DNA of 64,000 nucleotides, from NCBI RefSeq assembly GCF_014287475.1, contig NZ_JACOPF010000003.1:124001-188000 (forward strand). The letters are read 5' to 3'. Below the pieces are notes generated by a model that was not told the origin of the DNA, searched no databases, and saw only the letters and a program-made list of their open reading frames with translations. Within the stretch, counting starts at the first letter, position 1; each line of letters opens with the position of its first letter. Below are positions 1 to 8,155 of the stretch, in pieces. Origin of the DNA: Mediterraneibacter hominis (GTDB taxonomy: Bacteria > Bacillota > Clostridia > Lachnospirales > Lachnospiraceae). A program made the position numbers and the translations under genes.

Positions 1-1
1 A

Positions 2-244
2 GAAAATGAGTATTTTAAAGCATTGTATGAGAGGATTTATTATCAGAACCGGCGTTTGAGAATACTGTCTGGAGTAAAAAGCAAGGATAGAATTGCAGCG
101 ACCCAGAGGGAGCACCTCAAGATTATAGAGGCATGTCTGGAAGAAAAATGGTCAGATGCGGCGGAGGCAATGAAAGAACATCTAGTTTGTTCAAAAAGGG
201 CATCCTTTGAGGCTATGATTGAAGGCGGAGACATGTTATTATAA
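2..244 (+). CDS. GntR/FCD-family transcriptional regulator, C-terminal fragment
   Basis: The reading frame is open from base 2 and its start lies before the window, so only the last 80 residues are seen. The fragment is helical and ends with a stretch (EHLKIIEACLEEKWSDAAEA) typical of the last helices of the FCD ligand-binding domain of FadR-subfamily GntR repressors, where a short helix pair closes over a metal and an organic acid ligand. The DNA-binding domain is not in view. It lies directly upstream of, and co-oriented with, a sugar-acid operon, so it may control that operon, consistent with a TGTATACA palindrome next to that promoter. The family call is likely. The ligand is unknown. Confidence 0.6.
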   Translation, partial: ENEYFKALYERIYYQNRRLRILSGVKSKDRIAATQREHLKIIEACLEEKWSDAAEAMKEHLVCSKRASFEAMIEGGDMLL

Positions 245-268
245 ATTAAGAACTGATGGAACGGTAAG

Positions 269-360
269 AAACCGGCTTTGTGCTGTTATGATATTCCAAT
301 TGGAAGAAGAGACAGGCTTTTGATTGGAATGTTAAAGGAGCGTGAGGCCGGTTTATTTTG
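269..360 (+). terminator. Long interrupted hairpin after the GntR-type regulator
   Basis: AAACCGGC (269-276) can pair with GCCGGTTT (347-354). Inside it, ATATTCCAATT pairs loosely with GATTGGAATGT. The outer stem is followed by TATTTTG. The stem is long and interrupted, so termination is likely but not certain. Confidence 0.5.
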
Positions 361-456
361 AGTAAATTTATCCAATTTAATAGAGGATGTCTTTATATAG
401 CAGGACTATATTTATGTGAAATTGATAAAAAATATATATGTTAATTAGAAAAAATC

Positions 457-622
457 GTAACAGTTCAGCCCGTGCCATTCGTAAAACCGCACTGCGTGCT
501 TATTGTGGCTGCCGCCACCGTTTTACTCATTGACGGGCGCTTAAGTTCATACAGATGTACGCACGCAAAAACATGCAAGCATGTTTTATGCTTTTCGCAC
601 AACTGTATGGCTGAACTACTAC
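457..622. mobile_element. MITE-like element, copy 1 (166 bp)
   Basis: This non-coding element starts GTAACAGTTCAGCC and ends GGCTGAACTACTAC, near-perfect inverted ends. A closely similar copy lies at 30702-30866. It is flanked by AAAAAATC (449-456) and AAAAAATT (623-630), an almost exact 8-bp target duplication. Internal inverted repeats include GTAAAAC/GTTTTAC and AAAACATGC/GCATGTTTT. It encodes no transposase, so it would need one supplied elsewhere. Confidence 0.8.
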
Positions 623-650
623 AAAAAATTAAATATTTTCTATAAAGTAA

Positions 651-686
651 TTGCAAAATTTATTGTAAGGTACTATAATGTATACA
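651..686 (+). promoter_or_regulatory. Promoter of the sugar-acid operon with possible operator
   Basis: TTGCAA (651-656), 17-nt spacer, TATAAT (674-679). The palindrome TGTATACA (679-686) overlaps the end of the -10 box, where a repressor would block initiation. A GntR-type binder is a reasonable guess given the regulator just upstream. Confidence 0.6.
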
Positions 687-724
687 ACACATAGTACAAT
701 AAAGAGTACAATAGGAGAAGAAAG

Positions 725-2008
725 ATGAGAGAACGACAATTTGTAGCGGACCTGGTCAGTGACCAGAAGCTGCCGAGAATGTTCAGAGCGAAGCAGAAAT
801 TTCTGCGAAATAGCATTGAAGTCGAAAAGATCCCGAATATCATTGAACATCTTCTTTCCGATGAAAAATTTTCGTCCCAGATAAAGCCAGGAATGAGGAT
901 TGCGATTACTGCAGGAAGCAGAGGAATTGCCAATGTAGCTCTTACTACAAAATGTATTGCTGATTTTGTGAAAAAGAAAGGCGCCAAGCCGTTTATTGTT
1001 CCTGCAATGGGAAGTCATGGAGGAGCTACGGCAGAAGGACAGAGAGAAATTTTGGAAGGATACGGCATTACAGAAGCGTATACCGGATGTCCGATTGTTT
1101 CTTCTATGGAAGTCAAGAAAATAGGATTGACAGAGGACGGCAGAGAAGTATTTATCGATAAACATGCCGCGGAAGCAGACGGAATTATATTGGGATGCCG
1201 TATCAAGCCCCACACTGCATTTCGCGGACCGTATGAAAGCGGTATGATGAAAATGATGGCGATTGGGCTTGGAAAACAGCATGGAGCAGAGGTGTGCCAT
1301 GAGGCAGGATTTAAGAATATGGCAAAAAATGTTCCTATGTTTGGAAAGGCAATTATAGAAAATGCGCCAATCTTGTTTGCGGTTCCGACAATTGAAAATG
1401 CATATGATGAAACATGGAAAATCACAGCCGTAAACGCGGATGAGATTGAAGAAAAGGAACCGGAGCTGTTAAAGGAGGCAGCGGCAAATATGCCTCGTAT
1501 TTTGGTGGATAGCTGTGATGTACTTGTAGTAGATCAGATAGGTAAGAATTTCAGTGGAGACGGGATGGATCCCAATATTACAGGGACGTTTTGTACGCCT
1601 TATGCAACAGGAGGTATACAGTCGCAGAAGGTATGTGTTTTAGATTTAAGTCCTGAAACACATGGAAATGGGATTGGTCTTGGGTATTCTAGTGCGACGA
1701 CAAAAAGAGTCTTTGACAAGCTGGATTTAGCGTCTATGTACCCGAATGCAATTACCTGTACTGTTTTAGGAGGAGTCCGGATTCCGATTATTATGGAAAG
1801 CGATAAAGAAGCGATTCAGGTATGCGTAAAAACGTGTAACGAGATTGATAAATCAAACGCGCGTATTGTTCGGATTCCGAACAGCTTGCATATCGAACAT
1901 ATTATGCTGTCAGAAGCTTACTATGACGAGGTAAGAAAGAATCCAGATATGGAGATAGAGTCAGAGCCAGAAGACTGGGGATTTGATGAAAATGGAAATT
2001 TGTGGTAA
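725..2008 (+). CDS. LarA-like nickel-pincer epimerase/racemase (DUF2088 family)
   Basis: A 427-residue protein of the lactate-racemase LarA superfamily. Recognisable elements are the N-terminal domain motif MGSHGGATAEGQ and the later KPHTAFRGPYESGMMKMM segment, where family members carry the His and Lys that work with the nickel-pincer nucleotide. LarA homologues are known to racemise or epimerise several 2-hydroxy acids, not only lactate. It is the first gene of an operon with a zinc dehydrogenase and tagaturonate reductase, so a hexonate C2-epimerase role is more likely than lactate racemisation. That is inference. No larB, larC or larE cofactor genes are in the window. The stop is 35 bases before the next start. 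Confidence 0.7.
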   Translation: MRERQFVADLVSDQKLPRMFRAKQKFLRNSIEVEKIPNIIEHLLSDEKFSSQIKPGMRIAITAGSRGIANVALTTKCIADFVKKKGAKPFIVPAMGSHGGATAEGQREILEGYGITEAYTGCPIVSSMEVKKIGLTEDGREVFIDKHAAEADGIILGCRIKPHTAFRGPYESGMMKMMAIGLGKQHGAEVCHEAGFKNMAKNVPMFGKAIIENAPILFAVPTIENAYDETWKITAVNADEIEEKEPELLKEAAANMPRILVDSCDVLVVDQIGKNFSGDGMDPNITGTFCTPYATGGIQSQKVCVLDLSPETHGNGIGLGYSSATTKRVFDKLDLASMYPNAITCTVLGGVRIPIIMESDKEAIQVCVKTCNEIDKSNARIVRIPNSLHIEHIMLSEAYYDEVRKNPDMEIESEPEDWGFDENGNLW

Positions 2009-2043
2009 TACAAGTGCTTAAAAAGGATAGGAGGAAGATGAAA

Positions 2044-3102
2044 ATGAAAGCAATTCGAATTAATGCACCAGGAGAAGTTGAAATCTGTGAAGTGGAAAAA
2101 CCGGTTAGAAAACAGGGAGAAGCTCTTTTGAAGCTGTTATATGGAGGAATCTGTGGAAGCGATTTGGGCTCTTATAGAGGCACATTTGCGTATTTTGATT
2201 ATCCGCGTATTCCGGGACATGAGTTCAGCGCTGAAATCATAGAAATAGATGAGAATGACAAAGGGCTGAAACCAGGAATGATCGTTACATGCAATCCCTA
2301 TTTTAATTGTACAAAATGCTATAGCTGTGAACATGGTATTGTCAATGCATGCATGAACAATGAGACAATGGGCTGCCAGAGGGACGGAGCATTCTGTGAA
2401 TATATTACAATGCCGATAGAGAGAATTTATGATGGGAAAGGGCTTCCGCCGAAAGTGCTTGCTGCTATTGAACCTTTCTGTATCAGCTATCATGGTGTAC
2501 AGCGCGCAGGAATTAATAAAGGAGACAAAGTGCTGGTTGTCGGTTCTGGAACTATAGGTGTATTGGCGGCGGTAGCTGCAAAAGCGCTGGGCGGAGAGGT
2601 ATATATCAGTGATGTGCAGGCCCCGAAGCTGGAGTATGTACAGAAGCAGTTTGGGTTTGCAGGAACAATTTTGAACGATTCGCCGGAACACTTTACAGAG
2701 GCTGTCTCTGAAATCACAGGTACATATGAAGTAAACGGAACGGTTCAGCCAAACGGGTTTGATGTGTGTATTGAAGCGGTGGGACTTCCGTCTACTTTCC
2801 AGAATACGATCGATGCGGCGGCATTCGGCGGGAAAGTTGTTTTGATTGGTGTTGGAAAGAAAAACCTGGACTTTAATTTTACACTGCTCCAGAAGAAAGA
2901 GCTGAATGTGTTCGGCAGCAGAAACGCTCTGAAGAAAGATTTTATCGAATTGATCGATTTGGTGAAAGATGGAAAAGCAGATCTGGAAAAGGTTATTACA
3001 AATGTATATCCGTTTGAGGAGGCTGCAAAAGCATTTGCAGATTTTGACAAGAGTAGCGGAGATATGCTGAAAGTAGTGATTGATTTTACAAATATAAAAT
3101 AA
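2044..3102 (+). CDS. Zinc-dependent alcohol/polyol dehydrogenase (MDR family)
   Basis: A 352-residue medium-chain dehydrogenase with a GroES-like N-terminal domain. It shows the catalytic-zinc region GGICGSD, then GHEF, the structural-zinc cluster C-x2-C-x2-C-x7-C in FNCTKCYSCEHGIVNAC, and the NAD-binding loop VVGSGTIG. It resembles sorbitol, idonate or galactonate-5 dehydrogenases. The substrate cannot be read from sequence. Two in-frame ATGs exist at 2038 and 2044. AGGAGG at 2029-2034 is better spaced for 2044. It sits between the LarA-like protein and tagaturonate reductase, so it probably oxidises or reduces a sugar acid in the same pathway. Confidence 0.8.
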   Translation: MKAIRINAPGEVEICEVEKPVRKQGEALLKLLYGGICGSDLGSYRGTFAYFDYPRIPGHEFSAEIIEIDENDKGLKPGMIVTCNPYFNCTKCYSCEHGIVNACMNNETMGCQRDGAFCEYITMPIERIYDGKGLPPKVLAAIEPFCISYHGVQRAGINKGDKVLVVGSGTIGVLAAVAAKALGGEVYISDVQAPKLEYVQKQFGFAGTILNDSPEHFTEAVSEITGTYEVNGTVQPNGFDVCIEAVGLPSTFQNTIDAAAFGGKVVLIGVGKKNLDFNFTLLQKKELNVFGSRNALKKDFIELIDLVKDGKADLEKVITNVYPFEEAAKAFADFDKSSGDMLKVVIDFTNIK

Positions 3103-3141
3103 GAAAATATATTTATATTTTAAATAGAGAGGATATTTGAA

Positions 3142-4629
3142 ATGGAAAAATTAAATTATCAGGTATTGGAAAAATCAGGGTATCAGGGATATATTAAGAA
3201 AAGCGCGCCGGAGAAGGTATTACAGTTTGGAGAGGGGAATTTCCTGCGGGCATTCGTAGATTATTTCTTTGACTGTGCGAACGAAAAGACAGACTGGGAA
3301 GGAAAAGGGGTACTTGTTCAACCGATCCCTCAGGGGCTGACGGAATTAATTAACGGTCAGGAAGGACTGTATACCTTATATCTGCGTGGAAGTGAGAAAG
3401 GGCAGAAGGTAGATCAGAAAAGAGTGATTTCTTTTGTAAGCAGGTGTATCAATCCATATAAAGATTTTGACGCTGTTGTTAAGGCTGCATGCAGCGAGGA
3501 GCTAGAATATATTGTATCAAACACGACAGAGGCAGGAATTGTCTACGATCCAGAGAGTAAATTTGAACAGTGCCCTCCGAACAGTTTTCCGGCAAAGCTG
3601 ACGAAAATTCTGTATGAAAGATTTAAGGCAGGCAGAAAAGGCGTTGTCATTTTAAGCTGTGAGCTGATTGACAATAACGGAAAAGAGCTGGAGAAATGTG
3701 TGCTTCAGCATATAGATGACTGGAAACTAGGCGAAGATTTCAAGGAATGGATTACAGCGGAAAATATCTTTTGCTCCACATTGGTAGACCGGATTGTGCC
3801 GGGAAGAATTAAGGATGCGGAGGAAGTAGAGAAGCTGGAAGCAGACAATGGATATAAAGATGATTTAATGGACGTCGGAGAGTGCTTTGGAGTATGGATC
3901 ATCGAAGGCCCAGCAGAATTGGAGGAGCGTCTTCCGTTTAAAAAAGCCGGATTAAATGTACAGGTTGTACCAGATGTAACTCCATATAAAAAGAGAAAGG
4001 TGCGCATCTTAAACGGGGCACATACAGGATTTGTCCTGGGCGCTTATCTGTCAGGACAAAATATTGTAAGAGACTGTATGCATAATGAGACGATCAAAGG
4101 CTTTATGAATAAGATGCTTTATAATGAGATCATTCCAACACTTCCATTGGACAAAGAGGATTTAATGGATTTCGCTTCGGCAGTGGAGGATCGTTTTAAC
4201 AATCCATTTGTAGACCATGAATTGATGAGTATTTCTTTAAATTCTACCTCCAAGTGGCGGGCAAGAAATCTTCCGTCATTTGAAGAATATGTGAAAGAAA
4301 AGAAGGAGCTTCCAGTATGCCTTACAATGAGCCTCGCCGCATATATTGCATTTTATAGCAGCGATATACAGGAAAGGACAGAGGATGGACTGATTTGCAG
4401 GCGTCCGAAGGGGAATACCTACAAAGTCCAGGATGACGCATGGGTATTGGATTTCTACTATGAGCATAGAGAGGACAGCGCAGAGGAGCTGGTACATGCA
4501 GTACTTACAAACGAAAAAATGTGGGGCGAAGATTTGAGTCAGATCGAAGGTCTGGAGAAAAAGGTTACAGAAAACCTGCTTAATATTCGTGAAAACGGGG
4601 CAGAGAAAGCATATGCTTCCTGTCTGTAA
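3142..4629 (+). CDS. uxaB: Tagaturonate reductase (altronate oxidoreductase)
   Basis: A 495-residue member of the polyol-specific long-chain dehydrogenase family, close to the usual UxaB length. It has the N-terminal motif VLQFGEGNFLRAFVD, then NTTEAGI, LSCELIDNNG and STLVDRIVPGR. The catalytic pattern K-x4-N-x2-H is visible in KVRILNGAH. UxaB reduces D-tagaturonate to D-altronate with NADH in galacturonate breakdown. Fructuronate reductase (UxuB) is the main alternative, but the motif pattern favours UxaB. Other pathway genes (isomerase, dehydratase) are not in the window. It closes the operon, and a hairpin follows at 4673-4720. Confidence 0.85.
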   Translation: MEKLNYQVLEKSGYQGYIKKSAPEKVLQFGEGNFLRAFVDYFFDCANEKTDWEGKGVLVQPIPQGLTELINGQEGLYTLYLRGSEKGQKVDQKRVISFVSRCINPYKDFDAVVKAACSEELEYIVSNTTEAGIVYDPESKFEQCPPNSFPAKLTKILYERFKAGRKGVVILSCELIDNNGKELEKCVLQHIDDWKLGEDFKEWITAENIFCSTLVDRIVPGRIKDAEEVEKLEADNGYKDDLMDVGECFGVWIIEGPAELEERLPFKKAGLNVQVVPDVTPYKKRKVRILNGAHTGFVLGAYLSGQNIVRDCMHNETIKGFMNKMLYNEIIPTLPLDKEDLMDFASAVEDRFNNPFVDHELMSISLNSTSKWRARNLPSFEEYVKEKKELPVCLTMSLAAYIAFYSSDIQERTEDGLICRRPKGNTYKVQDDAWVLDFYYEHREDSAEELVHAVLTNEKMWGEDLSQIEGLEKKVTENLLNIRENGAEKAYASCL

Positions 4630-4670
4630 GAGAAAGTGGAATAAATTTGCGTTTCGGAAATCAGAATAAT

Positions 4671-4830
4671 CAGCGAAAACCCGTTAACCATCTGGCTAAC
4701 GGGTTTTCGTTGGTTTTATAGTTATCTAAAGGAATGAGAGTAAAGTGCGGCACCTTATATGGTGCCTTTACTTTATGAGGGGGGGGGAAGATAGTTGTTT
4801 ATCAACTATCTGAGTCTTAGTATAAGGCAA
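4671..4830. ncRNA. Three-hairpin structured element, copy 1 (strand unresolved)
   Basis: Hairpin 1 is at 4674-4709. Hairpin 2 is AGTAAAG..GGCACC with GGTGCC..TTTACT (4739-4772). Hairpin 3 is GATAGTTG/CAACTATC (4790-4810). A run of nine G (4779-4787) separates hairpins 2 and 3. Copy 2 is at 5968-6130. Between copies both sides of stems change together, which argues for selection on RNA structure. On the minus strand an A-C mismatch in hairpin 1 becomes a G-U pair and TATACT (4824-4819) could be a -10 box. On the plus strand the U-run after hairpin 1 is better. The strand therefore remains open. Confidence 0.5.
4673..4720 (+). terminator. Terminator after uxaB; hairpin 1 of the duplicated RNA-like element
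   Basis: CGAAAACCCGTTA pairs perfectly with TAACGGGTTTTCG (ending near 4709) and is followed by TTGGTTTTATAG. The same hairpin, with compensatory changes, recurs at 5971-6005. Confidence 0.75.
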
Positions 4831-4910
4831 AATTATGTCAAAAGTATGAGTAAAATATAAAAGAAAACGAAAAAATCTTAAATCGCTCTTAAGAATCAAT
4901 GAATAAATTT

Positions 4911-5816
4911 TTATTCTACCAGATTACGTAGTTTTCCAATCCCCTCTATTTCACAGATCACTTCATCCCCGCTTTTTAAAAATTTGGGAGGGGTATATCC
5001 CATACCGGCACCTGCGGGAGTACCTGTCGCAATAATCGTTCCAGCAGTCAGAGTAATTCCAGAGGAAAGCTCAGAGATAATTTCGTCAATCGGGTGAATT
5101 AAGTAATTTGTACAACTTTGCTGACGTAGTTCACCATTGATTCGAGAAGAGATAGGAAGCACCGGAGGAAAAGTAATCTCGTCTGCTGTTACAATACATG
5201 GTCCCATAGGGGCAAATCCGTCTAATGACTTGCCGAAGTACCATTGCTTGTGTTCAACCTGTAAATCCCTGGCAGAGACATCATTAAGGATTGTATAGCC
5301 ATATATATACTGTCTGGCAGTATCCGGAGTGATATCCTCTCGTTTAATGTTTTGGCAGTCCTTTCCGAGGATGACCGCAAGCTCTGCTTCATAGTCCAGA
5401 CTGCTGGTTAAATTTTCGTGAAGCGGAATTGTCTCATCAGGGCCGCTTGCCTTATGAACGCGTTTACTGAAATAGACAGCTTTTTCTTGATTTACAAGAA
5501 AGGAGTCCTTGTGAAAACGGGCGGACTCAACCGCGTGTTCGGCATAATTTATTCCGAGGCAGAGAATATCCTGCCTGGGATAAGGGATAGGCGCCATAAG
5601 ATGAAGTGTATCAATCGGCAATGCATTTTTGGGGTTTACCTTATGGCAGTCGGCTTTAAGAATCAATTTTTCTAATGGGACATGGCGGATAAGGTCATTC
5701 ATATCGGTATAGGATAGATGAAAAACTTCCAAAGGCCAGAGCAGACCAGGATGCTCTTTGAATCCAATACCTATCTGGGGAGTCTGGTTGTTTACTTGAT
5801 ATGTATAAAGTCTCAT
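4911..5816 (-). CDS. Fumarylacetoacetate hydrolase (FAH) family protein
   Basis: A 301-residue protein with the FAH fold at about residues 80-300. Metal ligands fit E143 and E145 in DYEAELAVILG and D179 in LNDVSARDLQ, and the C-terminal GTIIATGTPAG motif is intact. The family includes acylpyruvate hydrolases, oxaloacetate decarboxylases and 2-keto-3-deoxy sugar-acid dehydratases or hydrolases, so the substrate is open. Its neighbourhood with sugar-acid genes makes a keto-deoxy acid substrate plausible, but it is on the opposite strand to them. The start is supported by AGGAGG eight bases upstream. The gene is isolated and bracketed by two copies of a three-hairpin element in the same orientation. 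Confidence 0.8.
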   Translation of the reverse strand: MRLYTYQVNNQTPQIGIGFKEHPGLLWPLEVFHLSYTDMNDLIRHVPLEKLILKADCHKVNPKNALPIDTLHLMAPIPYPRQDILCLGINYAEHAVESARFHKDSFLVNQEKAVYFSKRVHKASGPDETIPLHENLTSSLDYEAELAVILGKDCQNIKREDITPDTARQYIYGYTILNDVSARDLQVEHKQWYFGKSLDGFAPMGPCIVTADEITFPPVLPISSRINGELRQQSCTNYLIHPIDEIISELSSGITLTAGTIIATGTPAGAGMGYTPPKFLKSGDEVICEIEGIGKLRNLVE

Positions 5817-5859
5817 TAAAAATTCCTCCTATGTAATAAGTAAGATAAAGCAGAATATA

Positions 5860-5921
5860 TATACTTTGTCAGGCAAAGACTGCCATCCCGAAGGGATTGC
5901 AATTGTATTTAGGATATATCT
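5860..5921. repeat. Short palindrome-ended repeat, copy 1
   Basis: Starts TATACTTTGTCAGGC, contains CATCCCGAAGGGATTG (a small hairpin), and ends TTTAGGATATATC. Related copies lie at 7698-7765 (same orientation) and 7881-7945 (inverted). It lies upstream of the FAH-family gene. It is non-coding. Confidence 0.6.
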
Positions 5922-5967
5922 GCTAATAATATATTATAACATATATGAGATTTTTTAAATACATAAA

Positions 5968-6130
5968 CAGCGAAACCCCGTCAACCTTCCGGCTGACGGG
6001 GTTCGTTGTTTTTATAGTTATCTAAAGGAATGAGAGTAAAGTGCGACACCTTGGGGAATCTCCCAAGATGTCTTTACTTTATGAGGGGGGGAGATAGTTG
6101 TTTATCAACTATCTGTCTCTTAGTATATAG
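5968..6130. ncRNA. Three-hairpin structured element, copy 2 (strand unresolved)
   Basis: Hairpin 1 is CGAAACCCCGTCA with TGACGGGGTTCG (5971-6005). Hairpin 2 is AGTAAAG..GACACCTTGGG with CCCAAGATGTC..TTTACTT (6035-6079). Hairpin 3 is GATAGTTG/CAACTATC (6093-6113), preceded by seven G (6085-6091). It is homologous to 4671-4830. The linker TATAGTTATCTAAAGGAATG is identical in both copies while stem bases covary. On the minus strand hairpin 1 would close on a GGAA tetraloop. It lies 3' of the GH25 gene, as copy 1 lies 3' of the FAH gene. Confidence 0.5.
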
Positions 6131-6233
6131 TGAAATTGTGTCCAAAGTATGTTGAAACAATAAAAGAAATAGAAATTTTATAATAGAATTCTAAAATTAA
6201 ACTGATACATTCTAAAAAACGCAAAGCAGGGCT

Positions 6234-7373
6234 TTATGGTATTTGGAGTGTCTGTCCGGCATAGATTAAATCCGGATCAGAAATTCCGTTTAGAGAAGCG
6301 ATTGCACTGACAGTTGTTCCAAAACGTTGTGCAATGCCGCTTAAGGTATCGCCGTATTGGACTGTATAAGTCTGTGGAGAGGAAGAAGCGCTGCCTGGTA
6401 TTTGAAGGATTTGTCCGGTATAGATTAAATCTGGATCAGAAATTCCGTTCAGGGAAGCGATTGCATTGACAGTTGTTCCAAAACGTTGTGCGATACCGCT
6501 TAAGGTGTCACCGTATTGAACGGTGTAGGTCTGAGAGGAGGTATTGTTTTCGGGAATTTTAATTGTTTGTCCAGCGTAGATTAAATTTGGATTAGAGAGT
6601 CCGTTTAAAGAGGCGATTGCCTGGTAAGTGGTACCAAATCTTTGTGCAATGCCGCTTAAAGTGTCACCGGATTGAATGACATACGTGACATAATCGGGAG
6701 ATGGTGAAGGAGAGGGGGAGGGATCTGGAGAAGGCGCATTGCCGTCAAGATGATTGAGTCCTGCCTCCTTTATTACGGACGCATAGTCGATAAAGCCGTC
6801 GTCTAAATCTACATTGCCGCTGATACCCGGAATGTTACCCTGGTTAGTATACTGCCAGATTCCGCAATCCGTACCGTCAAATTGGCTGGTGTAATAGGCG
6901 TACCATAAGGCATATTTCTGCGAGAGATCCGCAGGAAGATAAGTGCTCAGAAAATTTTTGTTGCTGTAATACATAGCATAATAGCCATTTGTTTCTATAC
7001 GGTTACAAAAAGTTTTTACAATTTCCGTTGCGAGAGAAGGGGTAATACTTACACCTTGACCTGCGGCATAGTCAACAGAAGCCTGTTCAATATCGTAGCA
7101 GATGGGATAATCGAGACGATGAGAAGAAATTGTATTTAAGAATCCGTCCGCTTCTGAAGCGGCGGTTTCTGGGCTGACTGCATAACAGAACCAGTAGGCG
7201 CCGATTGGTAAGCCGATGCGATTACACTCAGATGCGTTTCGATGAAATTGCGCGTCGACTGTATTAAAGCCATATCCTGCACGCAGCATGGCAAATTGAT
7301 AGCCAGCAGCTTTTACCTGTTCCCAGTCAATAATTCCTTGAAATTCACTTACGTCAAGTCCTTTTATGCTCAT
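6234..7373 (-). CDS. GH25 lysozyme with three LysM domains
   Basis: A 379-residue cell-wall hydrolase. Residues 1-200 form a GH25 (1,4-beta-N-acetylmuramidase) domain: D7 in KGLDVSEFQG, and D94 and E96 in CYDIEQ fit the catalytic acidic residues. A linker of Ser-Pro-Asp repeats (about 212-226) leads to three LysM modules of about 44 residues each, with the shared core SGDTLSGIAQRFGTT or YGDTLSGIAQRFGTT. The last two LysM modules are almost identical, also in DNA, pointing to recent duplication. No signal peptide is seen, so export would need a holin, lysis or another route. It could be an autolysin or a phage-derived enzyme standing alone. An AAGGAG ribosome site supports the start. Confidence 0.9.
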   Translation of the reverse strand: MSIKGLDVSEFQGIIDWEQVKAAGYQFAMLRAGYGFNTVDAQFHRNASECNRIGLPIGAYWFCYAVSPETAASEADGFLNTISSHRLDYPICYDIEQASVDYAAGQGVSITPSLATEIVKTFCNRIETNGYYAMYYSNKNFLSTYLPADLSQKYALWYAYYTSQFDGTDCGIWQYTNQGNIPGISGNVDLDDGFIDYASVIKEAGLNHLDGNAPSPDPSPSPSPSPDYVTYVIQSGDTLSGIAQRFGTTYQAIASLNGLSNPNLIYAGQTIKIPENNTSSQTYTVQYGDTLSGIAQRFGTTVNAIASLNGISDPDLIYTGQILQIPGSASSSPQTYTVQYGDTLSGIAQRFGTTVSAIASLNGISDPDLIYAGQTLQIP

Positions 7374-7482
7374 AAAAAACTCCTTTATAAATAATAAAAC
7401 CTGTTATATCAGTATATGGAAAAGACGGCTGAAATGTGAAAAGGAGTTATGGAAAGTAAAAAGGAGTAGAGAAGTTTCTTCT

Positions 7483-7641
7483 CTACTCACCGCCAGGGCC
7501 GTCATGTCTTGGAACTTCATCCGGTATAATATCTTCCGCATCTGTTGGATTTAAGGCGTCTTCATCTTCATAGGATTCTTCCCATTCATTTTTTGAAGAA
7601 TAAGGGTTAAACTTTGGATAATTGTTTTTTAAATCTTTCAA
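7483..7641 (-). CDS. Small acidic protein of unknown function (52 aa)
   Basis: The frame begins with TTG (complement of 7639-7641) after a strong AAGGAGG site and ends at TAG. The protein starts MKDLKNNYPKFNPYSS, has a strongly acidic middle (EWEESYEDEDA), and ends VPRHDGPGGE. I do not recognise the family. The good ribosome site, coherent composition and glycine-rich end argue for a real gene. It sits upstream of the GH25 lysozyme on the same strand, about 110 bases away, so the two may be co-transcribed. A function as a precursor peptide or a regulator is only a guess. Confidence 0.55.
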   Translation of the reverse strand: MKDLKNNYPKFNPYSSKNEWEESYEDEDALNPTDAEDIIPDEVPRHDGPGGE

Positions 7642-7697
7642 ACTACTGCCTCCTTATAGTTCTTTTAGAAAATAGTATGTATATGTAAATGAAAAAT

Positions 7698-7765
7698 TAT
7701 ACCTTATCAGGCGAAGCCCGACATCCCGGAGGAATTGTTTTACAATGTGCCCTTCAGGGTATATC
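7698..7765. repeat. Short palindrome-ended repeat, copy 2
   Basis: Begins TATACCTTATCAGGCGAAGC, contains CATCCCGGAGGAATTG, and ends TTCAGGGTATATC. The ends TATACC and GGTATA form an inverted repeat. It is in the same orientation as 5860-5921 and inverted relative to 7881-7945. Confidence 0.6.
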
Positions 7766-7880
7766 TTTCAGGCATCCTATAATTCCTACTAAGAGGGCCG
7801 GAAGACTTATCCCAATAAAATACATAGATAATTTCAAATAAAAGGAGGGGGCCGGAGAATTTCCTCCGGTACTAAAAAAG

Positions 7881-7945
7881 TATACCCTAAAGAGTATACC
7901 GCAGTACAATCCCTTCGGGATGGCGGGCTTGGCACGATAAGGTAT
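7881..7945. repeat. Short palindrome-ended repeat, copy 3 (inverted)
   Basis: Begins TATACCCTAAAGAG and ends GGCACGATAAGGTAT. Its complement matches copies 1 and 2 (CATCCCGAAGGGATTG core). With copy 2 it brackets a 115-bp segment holding a CCGGAG/CTCCGG hairpin (7852-7869). The rest of 7642-8149 shows no gene. Confidence 0.6.
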
Positions 7946-8155
7946 GAAAAAGAATTTATGTAAAAAGGCTATTTCCTTTTAAAAGTTTCTATTATAACAA
8001 GAAAAATGAGATGGAGTTTTGATTAAGTATTTAAGAAAGTATGTAGGAACATTGAAAATCTTATTAATAAGAATATTAAGAAATTTATAATATTTTTGAA
8101 CGGCAGACCTTAAAAAATATTTCATATCATGTATACTGTAAGGGAGGTGATGAAA

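Noticed and set aside
629..1300. A 223-codon open frame opposite the LarA-like gene
   Set aside because: A Ser- and Phe-rich shadow of a well-supported gene, lacking a ribosome site.
6234..7373. Prophage remnant around the GH25 lysozyme
   Set aside because: No holin, tail, integrase or attachment site nearby. A single lysozyme gene is not enough.
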